A DNA stretch of 64,000 nt from Clitopilus passeckerianus. Taxonomy: Eukaryota > Basidiomycota > Agaricomycetes > Agaricales > Entolomataceae. Numbering within the stretch: position 1 is the stretch's first letter; every line of letters starts with the position of its first letter. Shown one piece after another: positions 35,705-48,600 of this stretch. A model generated the notes under the pieces. That model saw only the letters and a program-made list of their open reading frames with translations, was not told the DNA's origin and did not search any database. The DNA lies in NCBI GenBank assembly GCA_944990035.1, contig CALYLX010000073.1:40302-104301 (forward strand), read 5' to 3'. The position numbers were made by a program, and so were the translations under genes.

Positions 35705-36295
35705 TCTTGAATGCTTTCGCCGAGCTTGTCAGACTTCCCGTCACTGGATGAAAGTGAAAGAAGTTGTACCTACTGGATTATCCAGCAACTTTTGAGTCTC
35801 CGAGAAATTGCGAACTATAATCCGCCCCCGAGGACCACTAGCCCCCAAGCGCAGAAGAGCTAGCAAACCTCTTCTGCCAACACGGCTCAGCATCTACAAA
35901 GCCAGAGATTGGTTGACAGGGTTAAGCCAGCACCGGCGACAAACGATGACGGGATTGGAAACGTTTGTTGACGTGTTGTTTGGAATGGCCGATTGACCCT
36001 TGATCGGAGGCGAACCTCAGTCTCTTTCCAGTCTCCTCTCTATGGAACGAATGGTGTTCTCTGCCAATTCCTGACATCCTCGAAGGGGTATGGTCAACTC
36101 AGGGGTATAATTTTCGAACCAGTACGCCAGGTACTCTTAAAAGTTACATAAGAATCAGAGGACTAGTACACTACTCGAGGCCAGCACGAAGCTCCCAAGA
36201 TCTACAAGGAACATCCTGAAAGGCAAAAACATCTGCGGAATAAAAATACATGGTAAAGGGTTATCCAGACCGGGAAACGTGGAACAGGCTGTAAC
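35705..36295. other. Intergenic region
   Basis: It lies between two minus-strand genes: the promoter of the duplicated-domain gene and the 3' end of the SH3 gene. A plus-strand ORF at 35808-35996 is basic and unremarkable. No feature was recognised. Confidence 0.5.
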
Positions 36296-37584
36296 TTATA
36301 ACTGTATGGCAGAGGAAGGTAAACTTGAGCTCCTCATGGGTCGCTGGGGTTTCAAACCAGGCGCCTCTTTGGAGAAGCACCAATAAGGGATAAAGCCAAT
36401 GTTTTCTCCAAGCTCCGTGTCTTCCTTCTCTTGAGGGTTGTCGTTGCTTCTTCCCGAAGGCGAAAACAAACCCCTCACCGCGGAAGCTGCGGAACCAATT
36501 GTTCCTTGACCCTCTCTGATCGGTTGGCGGGTGACCAGAGCCCATCCATCATCAAACGATTCCACCAGATTCAGTCTCTCCCCGACCTGGGTAATGGCGA
36601 GTTCGTCTGGAAGCATGGGATCGAAAACTTGTTGCACAGTTAGCGCTGCGCCAAATTCAGTGGCTGATGGCGTCACAGACGCCCTGGAGAACCTGCTATT
36701 CGCTGTTCTATAACTCGATCCACCGACGCTGGATCTTGAGGCTCTGCTGGGAACGTCTCTGCTGAGAGCGCTGGCGGTTCTTAGGGCGAACCTGAATGGT
36801 CCCCGGCTGGAATGCGGTGAGTCGCTTCTGCTGTGTGCTCCACTCAACGTTGGCAGCCCATCAAGGAGGTCGGCAGCTGGGACCAGAGATGCGTGGGAAG
36901 GCGCGGGGGTGACATCTCTCAGGAAGATGGCAGGCTCATCTTTGCTGATATCCCGTGAGTAGGCATTGGCTTGTATGAGCTCCTTTCTGAGGGCACATCC
37001 GCAGTCAGCTTTGTTGTGTATAAGCAGGAAAACACCTCAGCGTACTCCATTCGCGTCTTCTCAGTGTCAACGTCATGAACTGTATCGCGAGTCCGTATCC
37101 TCGTTGCTCCATTGACGAGTACGAACGTTCCGCCCCTTCGGTGGGCTTGTCGGGAACTCACTACTCGTCTCGCCACAAACTTGACAAATAGCGCCGTGAA
37201 AGCCCCAAACACTAAGACTCCGAGGATCGTGAAAACAATGATATAAGTTGAGTCTTTCGTGGTATTTGAATCCTCTTGACGAGAGTGTAAGATAGGCATG
37301 TGAAACGAGCAACCCCCTGGTTGTCCAAGGAGTGCAGGCAAGCCGGTAAAGAGTGTATCGCAGGTGCGGATGGCCTTGCCAGGAAAACGAATGTGGACCG
37401 TCCCCTGTAAGGGGGATCGAAAGAAGATGGGCAACGGCTGGGAGAGGGAAGGGGAGAGGAGAGGAGGAACGCTAGAATTCACTCCCAAGATTATGTGTCG
37501 CCTGATTATATCGTCCCGACATCCGAGCCAAGGTCCAGTCGATTGCAGGGCTCCAGGAGAAAAAACATTCACAGAGCTCTCCAC
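36296..37584 (-). CDS. Single-pass membrane protein with C-terminal SH3 domain (5' end unresolved)
   Basis: Two exons are clear: 37584-37036 and 36982-36296, at least 411 residues. The frame upstream of 37584 meets a stop, and the exon begins at an acceptor-like TAG, so one or more 5' exons are missing, probably within 37585-37760. An extracellular-like part with a few Cys residues is followed by a transmembrane helix (TYIIVFTILGVLVFGAFTAL) and a basic stretch (VARRVV). The cytosolic part ends in an SH3 domain: QVFDPMLPDELAITQVGERL, then DDGWALV, and finally ENIGFIPYWCF. About 45 residues, including a Ser/Gly-rich and a Glu-rich stretch, interrupt the SH3 between the DDGW and the GFIPYWC strands. 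The architecture recalls yeast Fus1-type SH3 membrane proteins, but I would not claim orthology. Confidence 0.7.
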
Positions 37585-37957
37585 CTACCGTGTGGTCTTC
37601 AGGACCTTAACGCAACTGATAGCAACAGTAGGTGACTCTGCGCATCATCGGATATCAGAGGTTGCTACTCTGGACATTCGTTGCTGGGTAAATTGGATCC
37701 GAGGGCGATCGACGCGGTTGACAGGATCTGACGCTGGAAAAATCCATTGTGGGTGGTATCTAAAGCAATATACATAGGGAGAATAAGAACTCGAGTAATG
37801 GATGGGCGTAAAATAAGCATTATAAGGGAGAAAGCAGCGGAACAATCTAGGCGAAAATTGATCAAAATCCAAGAGACAGTGAAAGTATGCAGAGATCTCT
37901 ATCAAAACTTCAGAAGGAATAGAAGAGATACAGAGTACGTAAAGTCCATTGCCAGAT

Positions 37958-39271
37958 TTACGCAGGTATCTCTGCCTTGACGCTGGCAAACAAGTCGTTC
38001 GTCCCCTTTCTTGGACGCCATCCGATCGACCGACTTCTTTCCGCTTTACACCTTGAATTAGTACCGAACATGGTTCCGCCGGGAAAATACCTATCCACCT
38101 CGTCCTCGCTAAACTTTGTTGGAGTCTTATTTTTCACCTTCCCCTTTGAATAGAGGGCAACAGCGGCGGCTTTGGCAAGGTCATGCATCACGTATTCACC
38201 ATTCTCGGCGAAATAGTAGCCTTGGGGCCCGTGAGCGAGGGGTTTGCGCGAGCGGATATGTTCGAAGATAGAGATGTAAAGGTCGACAACTGAGAAAAAA
38301 TCGAAGGATGTCAGTTGGGTTTCCCTAACTGGGTGATATAGTAGAAAGAGGTACCTTCGTCGATGTGGACATGCGGCCAGATATTCTTTCCTGCACCCAC
38401 GTACCCAACTTCTCCTCGTGCTACAGCAATCCTCACAAGCGTGGGGACTTGCTGCGAATGTGCGTTCTGGAGATCCAAGTCCACGAGGGCACCTTCGGCA
38501 ACTCCATAAATGGTACCGGGAAGAACGATGTATGTTTTGACATATCCCGCCTTGTCGGCCTCGACTAGAGAAACATCGACTTCACGGTGCGGTTGAGAGA
38601 GGGGAAGAGATTCTATCTTCGGGATATCAAGATCAGAGTAAATGTTGTGGGAAGCGCGAAGGCCTCTGGCATCGTCGACTAGGACGCCTGGAAGCAGAGA
38701 TCATTGGTTAAGCCGTTTGGGCCAAGACGGGGATCGCCATTCACAACATACCGGTTCCCGACTGGAATGAGTGACATATTAGATTGGGTCATATTTTCGA
38801 AGAGCGGGATACAGGCTCACAGTATGAATTAGAGATGGCGCAACTCCCGTTTTCTTATGTCGGTCATGTAACCCTTCAAGGATTGCTCGGGCAGCGCCAA
38901 GGTCGTCCGCATCAGCCTACAAACACAAATGTGAGTATTCAATCCACCTGGGTGTCATTATTGCTCACACATGCAAACACAACATCTGCTTCTCCTGCTA
39001 ATTGGCGGAGGAGAGCATGATCAGCATTGGACCCGACAACTGCTTTGACTCCTAGTGTCTTGAATCTTCTGGCCTTTGCAGCATCCCGGACCAGAACCGT
39101 GATCTGGAAGAGATCCGACTGTGAATGGGAAAGTAGGCGCGAGAGCACGCTCCCTCCAATGTACCCTGAGTTGATAAATTGTCAAATTAGCGTATTCGTT
39201 GTAGATACGATACATCCTCCATGCCAACCTGTGCCACCGGTGAGTAGAATATGTGTGAATTGGCTTCGCAT
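37958..39271 (-). CDS. NAD(P)-binding Rossmann-fold reductase (epimerase/NmrA-like)
   Basis: Exons 39271-39229, 39165-38969, 38916-38821, 38761-38752, 38687-38355 and 38289-37958 give 336 residues. The dinucleotide-binding motif TGGTGYIGG spans the first intron. ITVLVRDAAKARRF follows the second strand, then GEADVVFAC and an ADADDL helix. HTSGTGVLVDDA marks the substrate-binding strand, YVKTYIVLPGTIYG the later one. It is an extended-SDR/NmrA-type protein; the Tyr-x-x-x-Lys pair is not obvious (the nearest candidate is SHNIYSDLD), so it may be a non-catalytic sensor or an atypical reductase. One exon, 38761-38752, is only 10 bases long and encodes the Ser-Gly-Thr of the HTSGTG motif. Start: first ATG before the glycine motif. 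Confidence 0.82.
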
Positions 39272-40160
39272 GTCGCTTTCAAATTCCGAGTGTGAGGTCT
39301 TGAGGATTCAAGTGGTGTGATGACAAACACTTTATATGGTGGAGTTCCGATGTAAGCAAACGGAATCTAATCTAGTAAAGACCTTCATCCCGTTTTCTAT
39401 CGGCTTCTATGGCACTGAGGCAAACATAACGCGAAGCCGAACTTGCAACGTTGCATGGGCAAGCTGCCAGGAATGACAGAGCTCCACTAGTGGCTACTTC
39501 TGATGAGTTGGGGAAGGATCCATTGAGTCGACCCGTCTCCTCCCTGGAACGGCTCTCCGTGCCGAGTTCCAGTTAGAGCTCATTCCAGCGATATATGGAG
39601 GGCAATTATAGCCAATTACAGATCGATAGACCGAACGGGCGTGTAATACTCTATATGACTGGAAAAGAACTCAGAAATTGTCAGCTCTGGTAGATTTGGT
39701 CTCCAATCCTCGCAATGGTCAAATTCCTCGCCTCTTCTGTGTTATAATTCTTTTTGAAAAGCCCCAACGGCAACGACGGCAGAAAGAGTGGTTGACACGC
39801 TGAAACGTGATCACCAGGCAACCCGCCCACCAACATTGATGCTGTATCAATTCATCGCGTTCCTTCTCACGCTGTTTCCCATCCTTCCTCCCTGCCAACT
39901 CGTACTCTGGCGACGAGGAGGCTGCTCTAGTTCCTTTGTCTCGATTCACCAGCTTTGAATGCAGAAATAACGGCTCGAAGGCTTGGACTTTCGTATTTTT
40001 GTAAGTCGTGCCACCACTGTTTTATCCTCATCACCATCATTCCTGACCGGGCGCGGTACCTGCAGATTTTGATTCAAGCCGTCTTTCCCAAGGCAGTACA
40101 CTCCTTCGAACACATCCACTCCTTTATCTATAACTACCTATCGATTCATCCCATCGAGAA
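39272..40160. other. Intergenic region between divergent genes
   Basis: It separates the reductase from the 40.2 kb membrane protein. Minus ORF 39719-39949 and plus ORF 39955-40359 are shadows or leader sequence without features. Both promoters are presumably here. Confidence 0.5.
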
Positions 40161-41594
40161 ATGGTATCTCATATCATGCCCCGCCGTCATGTCAAGCGGG
40201 ACGTCGACCCAGACGACCCAGTACCAACTGGAGACGGAGTTGCTGGGGTCATCACCGCAACTGGGACAGGCAGTCCACAGACAACGGCTCTTGCCTTCGA
40301 TCCCAATGCTGGAGGGCAAACTCTCTCTGCACCCGACATCGGTCCTTCAGCAGCCATAGTCACTACCAGCACTCAGGCCTTCGCACCTGTTTCGTCGTCA
40401 ACTGCTGAGGCATCAGCCTCCGCCACTCCAGCTGTTGCCACTTCCCATTCTTCCATCTCGATGGGCACTGTTGTAGGAGCTTGCGTTGGAGCTGCTGTCG
40501 GCGTTATTGGCCTCATTGGTCTTGCCGTGCTGGTCTACAAGCGCTACTTCGATTCTCTCAAGTCACGCGCTCGTACAAGACGTGTGTGGCCCAACCAGCG
40601 GAATGGAGAAAACGATGCCGCCCGTCGGCGCTCACATCTGGAACCGTGGAATAAATTGGAGGAGGGAGATGACAAATGGGAAGGGATGTATCAAAACAAG
40701 GAGGATAATGTCGCTCCCATGGAGAAGCTCACTATGTTCAAGAAATCACCCAGCGTGAGGACCGCTTGGACCCACAAATCCGCTGAGGAACCAGTCGAAT
40801 TCGACTCAAACATGTTTGCTCAGTATCACCCACAGCTTGCACAGGAGCTCGCTGGTGCTGACAAGACTATCGAGAAGAAACCGTCAATTGTCAATGTGCG
40901 GTCGATATCTAACGATTCGATGACCTCTGTCAATCAAGCTATCCCTACGCCCCAAGCTGTCTATTCCCACCCCCACCACTGGGAATCTGCAGAGGTCCTT
41001 CACTTCGAACCGGAGCAGATCCAACCCGACAAGCAGGAGAGCGAAGAACATATCCTTACCGAGAAGAACATTCTTGAGCGCCGACGAACGTCACAGCATA
41101 ATCCATTCTTTGGAGCTTCTGCTTCCAGAAGTAGTGTCTCCCGGTCGCGGTCAAACTCACAATCCAAACCCTCACCTCTCGTTACATCCACACCCCCTGC
41201 TCCTGCTCCCGTCACTCCGATCATTCCTACTGTTGTGACGCCATCAGTTTCCGAAGGCAAAGGCAAGGAGCGAGAAGTAGATCAAGACCCATTCTCCGAC
41301 GAGAACGTCGGCCTACCGGAGCTAAAGCGTCCATTTGCTACTGCAACACACACGCCGTCCGCCTCCACTTCGTCGATGGAGAGTCAGGACCGCGCCCTAA
41401 AGTCGCTGATTGCTGCCCTAGATGGAGCCGACATCAACGAAGCTGAGGTTCAGGAGCGGCTGAGAGTTGCTTCTATGCAGCCAAGTATCGTCAGCGCAAC
41501 CTCGGTGTATACGGAGGGCGACGAAGAGGAACTCACGAAGAACTTCCCGTTACCACCAAGCGTGGACGGGTCCCATGCTTCGCATCGACAGTGA
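40161..41594 (+). CDS. Single-pass membrane protein with long cytosolic tail, function unknown
   Basis: A single-exon gene of 477 residues. About 90 Ser/Thr/Ala-rich residues, likely glycosylated and extracellular, precede a transmembrane helix (VVGACVGAAVGVIGLIGLAVL) and a basic anchor (YKRYFDSLKSRARTRR). The tail has a conserved-looking RVWPNQRN and LEPWNKLEEGDDKWEGM, then a long disordered Ser/Pro-rich region (SRSSVSRSRSNSQSKP) and a final helix (LKSLIAALDGADINEAEVQE). The layout resembles fungal wall-sensor or Skg6/Axl2-like type I proteins, but no classical signal peptide is seen at the N-terminus (MVSHIMPRRHV). I cannot name an orthologue. Confidence 0.75.
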   Translation: MVSHIMPRRHVKRDVDPDDPVPTGDGVAGVITATGTGSPQTTALAFDPNAGGQTLSAPDIGPSAAIVTTSTQAFAPVSSSTAEASASATPAVATSHSSISMGTVVGACVGAAVGVIGLIGLAVLVYKRYFDSLKSRARTRRVWPNQRNGENDAARRRSHLEPWNKLEEGDDKWEGMYQNKEDNVAPMEKLTMFKKSPSVRTAWTHKSAEEPVEFDSNMFAQYHPQLAQELAGADKTIEKKPSIVNVRSISNDSMTSVNQAIPTPQAVYSHPHHWESAEVLHFEPEQIQPDKQESEEHILTEKNILERRRTSQHNPFFGASASRSSVSRSRSNSQSKPSPLVTSTPPAPAPVTPIIPTVVTPSVSEGKGKEREVDQDPFSDENVGLPELKRPFATATHTPSASTSSMESQDRALKSLIAALDGADINEAEVQERLRVASMQPSIVSATSVYTEGDEEELTKNFPLPPSVDGSHASHRQ

Positions 41595-44500
41595 AGATGA
41601 TATCGTATTTTTATCATATCATTATTCGTCCCGTGTATACTCAATGACTTCTCCTCGCCCTCTTAACCTCCCCGGACTCCGTTCTCCGTTCGACTGTACT
41701 ACTACCGCAGCCCAGTGCTTCCCCTCAGCATTCCCTAACCTTCTGCCACTTTCTACGCATACGTCCACTGTGCATTCTGTTCATTGCACTATTTATACCA
41801 ATGCATCTGGTTCTCTTCGTTGCAAATATTTTCATTTCAATTTCATCACCGTACAGCTTGCTGCTGCTGGACACACGTCGAGGGGCAAGTCGGCGTCCGA
41901 CGACATGAAATTTCAGGCTTTCCGTTCAGATACCTCGCTATCGTCATCGTTTGACATTCGCGATTTTGCTTATCTTTCTTCTTTCTTACCTAGTCTTGCC
42001 GTCTGTGCATCTGTACCTCACTCGTTACCTACTCCCACACCAGCCTATGCTGCGACTCCACGGCTCCCTCTCATTGTCATCTCATCTCCCTGTGTGATGG
42101 GGTGGAATGGAGAGTATGCACCGGTGGTCGTCGCGGACATGTGGTGTGTTTGCTGCAAAGCCGTCTTACCCTTATTGTAATAATATCGCACCGTGCACAG
42201 TATTTAGATACCTTTGCCAAAAGACGATAAATAAGTAGATTGCGAATAAACTCTCGATTTTTTCATTGGACTCATTCTCAATCTCTTAGTGAATCTGAGC
42301 CTCAACCCTTTACCCCGTAAATTGGTTATTTAAGAAGGAACTGAGCCATTGTGGGTCCCATCCCATACGAAAGGTGATCAAGAAACTCGCTTCAGAGTTC
42401 AAATCGCATCAGAAATCTGATTGATTTATTATAAAGAAATAGCCTGCAATCGCATCCCACTCTCTCTATTGTTTTCGAGTTCCTGAGTAGAAGGTTGTGG
42501 GTCCAGCGGTGACCGTACTTTGTTCTCACCGATGGTTCTTGCATTTTTTGCTTGAGTCTCGTCTCCGACCATCCGTCGTCCGGGGCTTGGTCAAGTTATT
42601 TTGGCTCACCTAGGACCCAGGCATGGACTTTCGGTCACTGTGCGTGAGTAGCATTTTGCCTGAAGGCGAATCCTCGATGATACTATATGGCGTTGTTAAG
42701 CCTGGATCTGGCGCCTATGAATTCAACACAAAGTCTACCTCGGAAAAAAACTATCCCTTCCATCTTGAAAGGACTAAGCACAATACTGCCGCAATAGAAT
42801 CGCCTAGAACCCCTTTTTACTGGCATCCTCGCTTCAGTACCTTCGCGCTGACTTCAATTGAAGTACTTGGTGAGCACAGCTTTGATTTTCTGTGGCGCAG
42901 AGCCCAATCGGAATCACGCAGACGGCTTCCCCGACTTTGGGTGTTATCAACTGACGTTATGTCATCTTTTTTCGGTCGTCACACCTCCGGTCGGCAATAA
43001 GCCATGTTGTTCAACTCAAATAGCACCCGAGGGTTGAGGGAATAAGCCCTGGTAAAGGATCTCTTCGTCCGCCGAACAACGGGGATTTGAGATCGGTAGC
43101 TCGGTCTGCTGGTTCAATGAGAGATCATGAAAGACACTGGCGAATCACAGTCTTCTGCAACAGACTGTTATCTTCGAAGGCTTCTCTTTCGTTGCGATTC
43201 CGCAGCTTGTCGTAGTGCATTTGTTCGCTTCTCAGGTGGAAGATCAAGACATCATGGCTAAAATCAATAAAATGAAGACAGTGGATTCAATTGCTCTGTT
43301 GTTAGCACCCTTGTTCTCTAGTCTTTCAAGATGAGACATTATTGGGCATCGTTGTCACGAAAAGAGGTGTATCAACCTTCAGCTCCTAAATCGCAATATC
43401 GTATGGTTCTAACCATAGCTCAAGGGGAAATTCCGGTTTCTTGTCTAACGCTCCATCTTGAACCTGGCAATAGGTCAAGTTGCCGGAGCGAGCTCTCTGC
43501 ATAGCGGGGAAGAAAATCGAAGCCTCTCTCCTACCAGTAAAGGAGGGAAGCGATCTTGTCAGATCTTGTGGGCTGAAAGTGCCACAGGTCGTGCCGTGTT
43601 GAAAATTGTCGGTCAGTTTAAACACCAGACCGGCTGAATTATAGCTCACCCAATTAATTACTCGTGCATGAGCTCATGTCAAGATCCTGGGGCCGAGTCG
43701 GATTGGTGCTGGAGAAGAATCCTTCTTAGAACCAGAAAGGGCCAATTCGTCCCAGTAGGTCGCTGATTCGACAATGGTGATGGCGGATCGACATGCTCCA
43801 ACTCGGAAGCGTCTGACTAGGCCAGCCCTATACCCTAGGAGGATGCCTGTGTGCCGAATTAAAATTGGTGCTGCGCGTATATTTGTAGATACGAATGGAT
43901 TAATGACGCTGTGTGATCGGAGTGGTGATGGCATTCAAGAATGGTCAAACGTGCTCAGATAGAGGTTTACGAGGTATATGGGAAGCAGGCATGAAACAGC
44001 GCTCGATGTCCTAGATGTTACCAATCTGTCGACCAGAATTCAGCTAAACTCATTGACACAAACCTTGTAATCATCTTGAAACAGTGAGGGAGGAAGACAT
44101 GGTTTCGAGGCACCTAGAGAAGCAAAGCAGATCACTTGAGATACCGAGAGCGCCCAAAGATCTGCTCTTCTGTAATCACACCTCGCCCGAGAGTCCATGA
44201 CGATCCAGCATGTTTTGATACGAACTGAAGATGCGCTGAGCATCTTCGTACGCTTTTCATCATTGAAGACAGTCTTAAATTACCATGTAAGTATCCCTGA
44301 AACACACTCCTTGGCAGAATCTTATTAGCTTCTCACAAGGGTATTTGCAAAACTGCATCAGCAAGAGCTCAGAGGAACCCAGAGTCGAAAGTCTTGATTG
44401 CACCTGTAAGAAACATACATCCTGTCATCTAAGTCTTCAGTACAAGGGCAACAGAACCGAAAGAGCGCTCGAGTCACGCCTCAGGTACCCCGAGAGAAAA

Positions 44501-45684
44501 AGCCAGTCATGCTTGGCTTCCATTCAAGCTGTCGAAGATGGAAACGATGAAATGATGAATGTAGGTCTGCCTGTCCTTTGTCCCGCAGCGAGGCCACAAT
44601 CATCCAGTGACAATCATTCAAAAGATTCAACACCATTTGCTTCTTCAGGTTACATGGGTCAACAAGAGTATTCTGATGCAAGCTTTCTGACAATAGTTGA
44701 GAGCGACGGAGTTGAGATTTGATCGAGAAAAAATGTTGATCCGTCGTGGGACTTTTTATGCCTGAAGTAACTTGGTTTTCGCCGTCGATTGCAACTTACC
44801 ATGTGGTTTCCTGCCCACTCGGCAGCTTCAATGATTGTCTCTAGAAAGGGGCAGAACCTTAAGGGATGTGGTTTGGTCCAGCCGAATTCAAGGCCTACAG
44901 AAATATCTGTGACATAACGGTCAAGAGCCACAAGCGTTCCGCAATTCGCCACTCCGGCACAGGACTGGCAATTCACTGGAGATACTTCCGTCAGGTCCCT
45001 AGACATGCGGAATCAAGAAAACAAAAGAATAGGCTGACGATGACGGTGGTAGCGGTGGGTGAGTCAGAGCGATGGCGATGCCAATCCACACAAGGGAACT
45101 GCTGTGTTCATTATTACGCCTTTAGAGTCTACCGACGGCCTTCAGTCGTTCAATGCGGATGAAATTGTGAATTGCCGCTGCATTGCCACTTTACATGAGG
45201 CTAAGATTCAGGTAGAATCGCACATGGGAACACAGCCTCGTTATGGTAATGTCCCAAAAAGGTACAGCTGATAATTGCTTGTGTATAATATAATCAAGAT
45301 CATTTCTAATAACAAACCCTTCGAACGGTTCCACTACTCCCACTCTTCCTCAGAGCAACGACGACGGCGCTCAACTCTTGTCGCTGCTCGCTGGTCGACC
45401 GACACCGTTCATAACGACGACCAAGAACTATCCGCTGACTCGGCATCACATTACAAGACAAAGCGGTTATTACAAAACCGCCTTACCGGCTGCGTTGTAT
45501 TAGCCAATCGATAACTGTCGTAGGCACTTCTTTTCCCGCACTGTCTGCGTTTGCCTGACGGATCCTCCTTGTTTGAAGTTGGACTGTCTGTTGTATCCAT
45601 CTTGCACCCGACAACTTGCTCGCTTTCTGAAGAATCTCTGGCCAAAGGCACACTTTCCAGTATTAGATTACACCATTCATCAAT
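41595..45684. other. Long region without a recognised gene
   Basis: About 4 kb. ORFs of 80-240 codons occur (plus 41467-42180, mostly the 3' flank of the membrane gene; plus 42623-43000; plus 44345-44722), but none shows a domain, sensible splice continuation or biased composition. The stretch just before 45685 (CACTCTTCC...) is pyrimidine-rich and is likely the leader of the transcription factor. Small non-conserved genes cannot be excluded. Confidence 0.45.
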
Positions 45685-48600
45685 ATGTCGACATCGTATG
45701 CCACAAACCAGGCATGGGGCCAACAACAGCCCGTTTATAACCAACCTCAGCAGAATGGGCAGTCCTTCGATTTTTCCCCTCTGCCCACGAACATGAATGG
45801 ATCCCAGCACCCACAAGATCCTCAGGGCCAGTACGCTGGCTACCCCCCTCAGATGATGCGCACGGACGGGCAGACATCTCCTGACATGCTTCATCCTAAT
45901 TATGCCTCTCAGCCTCAACCACGCAACGATAGGCGTAACGGCTCGTTTGGCACCTCTCACGCTCCTCCAAACACGTTTTCAGGAACCTATCCATCCGGCT
46001 CTACCCAGCCTGCGAATATGGATTCGTACAATGCCCAATTCAACAATCCCTCTCCTGACCAGCTTGCCTGGAGCAACCAGGCTGCATTTGGCTTTAATAA
46101 ACTCCAGCAGCCCAGTGCACCTTCCTTCACATCAGCAGGCTATGATAATACGCAATTCATTTCTTCTTCCCCCACCGCCATCCAAGATACTTTTCCGCAG
46201 TCATCTCAAATGACCGCGAACAATTACACCACATCACCAAATGGCAGAGCTAAACGGCCACATGAAAGTATTGATGACGAACAAGAAGTACCAGCCGATC
46301 CCAAGGAACCAGCCAAGGCCAAACCGTGAGTAATTGCTATCCCAATGAGTCGCATTTACTGAACCACCTTTACAGTGGAGCCTGTGCACGCTGCAAGAGT
46401 CTCAAGGTTAAATGCGAGTTCAAGACCGAGACAGATCCATGCAAGCGATGCTTGAATGCTGGAGCTGAATGCGTTATCCCGGGCCGTAAGAAACGGCGTA
46501 CCCCTCCGTAAGTGACTTCATATATGCTCTGTAGTTATCGGAAAAACTCAAAATTGGCCTCTAGGAAACGAGAACACCTACTCAATCAGATCAGAGAACA
46601 AGCTGAACAAATCAAGGAGCTTATGGCTCAGCTTGAAGCATCAGGACAAGGCGTTCGACGACGCCGCTCTTCGGTTACCTCTGACTCTTTGGCTTCGGCA
46701 TCGGATCTTCAGTCCCCTTTGATGTCGTCTGACGCCTATCTGGATGCCAGTTCCCCTATCGATGATACAGAATCGAACAGGGACATCGAGGCCTGGATTG
46801 CCAAGGCTAAGCAGAGCTTCCAGGAGTTTGACTCCTTTATTGGGGTCGGAGGCGCCGGCATGCCACAACGCTATATCATTGACCAGGATCTGGAAAACTC
46901 TAACGGAAGCGACGAGGAAGAGTTCTTCGACGTGCATGATGGTACCCAGGAGTATGAATTCGCCGTTGAACATCATGACGAAGAAGGACCAGCCTCGGGC
47001 CAAGGTTCTGGGCAAGGTAGTCCAGGCAAACTTCGCCATAGGTCCTCGGTTTCCAGCATTCACACCAACAGCACGACTGGTGCCAGTGCAATTCACAACC
47101 GGAAGAAACACTCAGCAGACAACGAGAAGCCTGCTGCACTTCCAGGAGAAGAAGCACCATTCGGTTTGTTCGGAAAACTCAGTTTGAAAACTAGAGGTCA
47201 AAGTCTCGGCCCTGATGAGGAAGAGGAAGAAGCACAGCAGGAACAGACGGGCATCGCACACTCCGATTTCTTCAAGTCCAGTTTGTAACCTATAATTTGC
47301 CATCGATGCCATGCTGACAGGACCCGTTCAGGTGTTCCTGACCCTCAGGCTGGGGACCTTGTGCAGAATCTGCCTCCAGCTCCCCTCATTCTCCAGCGAA
47401 AGATAATCACTCCCCGGGAAGCAGAGAAGTTGTTTGATATGTATGTTGTGCCTGTTTCTGAAAGAATACCAAACTCACCGTTCGCCTCAGATTCTTCGAA
47501 TACATGAACCTTTCTGTTTCGCTGCTCGACCCGGTCCTCTATACAGCACAGAGGACTTGTTTCCGGAGCCCTTTTCTTTTCACAGTTAGTGAGTAACCTT
47601 CATCTAAGTCTTTTTTCCGAAGTTGATCTATTCTAGTTTGTGGTATTGCGTCAAGGTTTTACTCCGAAAAACCCGGGCTGTACAGTCAGATCATGCCGTT
47701 CGCCCAACAGTCTGCTGGGGCAGCCTTGATCAGCGGTCCGAAGACGGTGGATATGGTGGCTGCATATATTCTGCTCAGTCTGTACCCGGTTCCGGCGAAG
47801 CGTTGGGTAGACCAACGGAACTGGCTCTATCTTGGTCTCGCGATCCGGTAGGTACACCGATATTCAAGAAACCATCCGTACTTACCCATATCGGCTTCCA
47901 GGACCGCCACCGACCTGAACCTTCATATCCCATCTACCGCCAAGCCTGTAAACGAAAATCATGCGCGAGAGATGCTCAATCGTACCAGGATCTGGATGAA
48001 CTGCTTCAACTTGGACCGGTCGACTGGTTCTCTACATGGAAAGCCCCCGATCATTAGCCCAACCGACTACATTGCAAGTAATTCCGAGAACTGGTGGAAG
48101 AGTTCCCCATTCAACATGAAGGAATTTGACATCCATCTTTGCGCGTACAATGCCGAGTTGAAGGTTATGGCTGGATTTATTGGCAAGATTTACGGCAACC
48201 CAGATCACCCCACTGGTCTCAAGAAGGTAGGAACACATGACTATCTTGCATGCTCTATCTCATTTCCACGTCAGGACGTCGATTTCGAGCGGATTGCCTC
48301 GGAAACTGATGAGGAACTCAAGCAGCTTCAAGCCAAGTGGCTCACCAAACTAGAGGATGTCACGACTGCACAAGGGCTATTCCGGACAGGATTGCTGAAG
48401 CTGGCTTACCCTTATGCGCGTCTCGTTGCGCTATCGTATGGGTTCCAGCACGCCTTCGGCAAAAACAACACGGATGAAAATCCGTTCTTGAATAGGGTAA
48501 GCCGCTTTTTAAGTGTCCTTGTATCCGCTTCTTCTCATATTCTGCAGTGTCTTGCTGCTGCCTTCGATGTCGTTATCCCCGTCCTGGAGGATCTTTGCAA

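Noticed and set aside
41467..42180. 237-codon plus-strand ORF after the 40.2 kb membrane gene
   Set aside because: Its first part overlaps that gene in another frame and the rest is low-complexity 3' flank. There is no domain or splice evidence.
42623..43000. 125-codon ORF as a possible gene
   Set aside because: There is no recognisable feature, no flanking splice signals of quality and ordinary length for chance in this composition.
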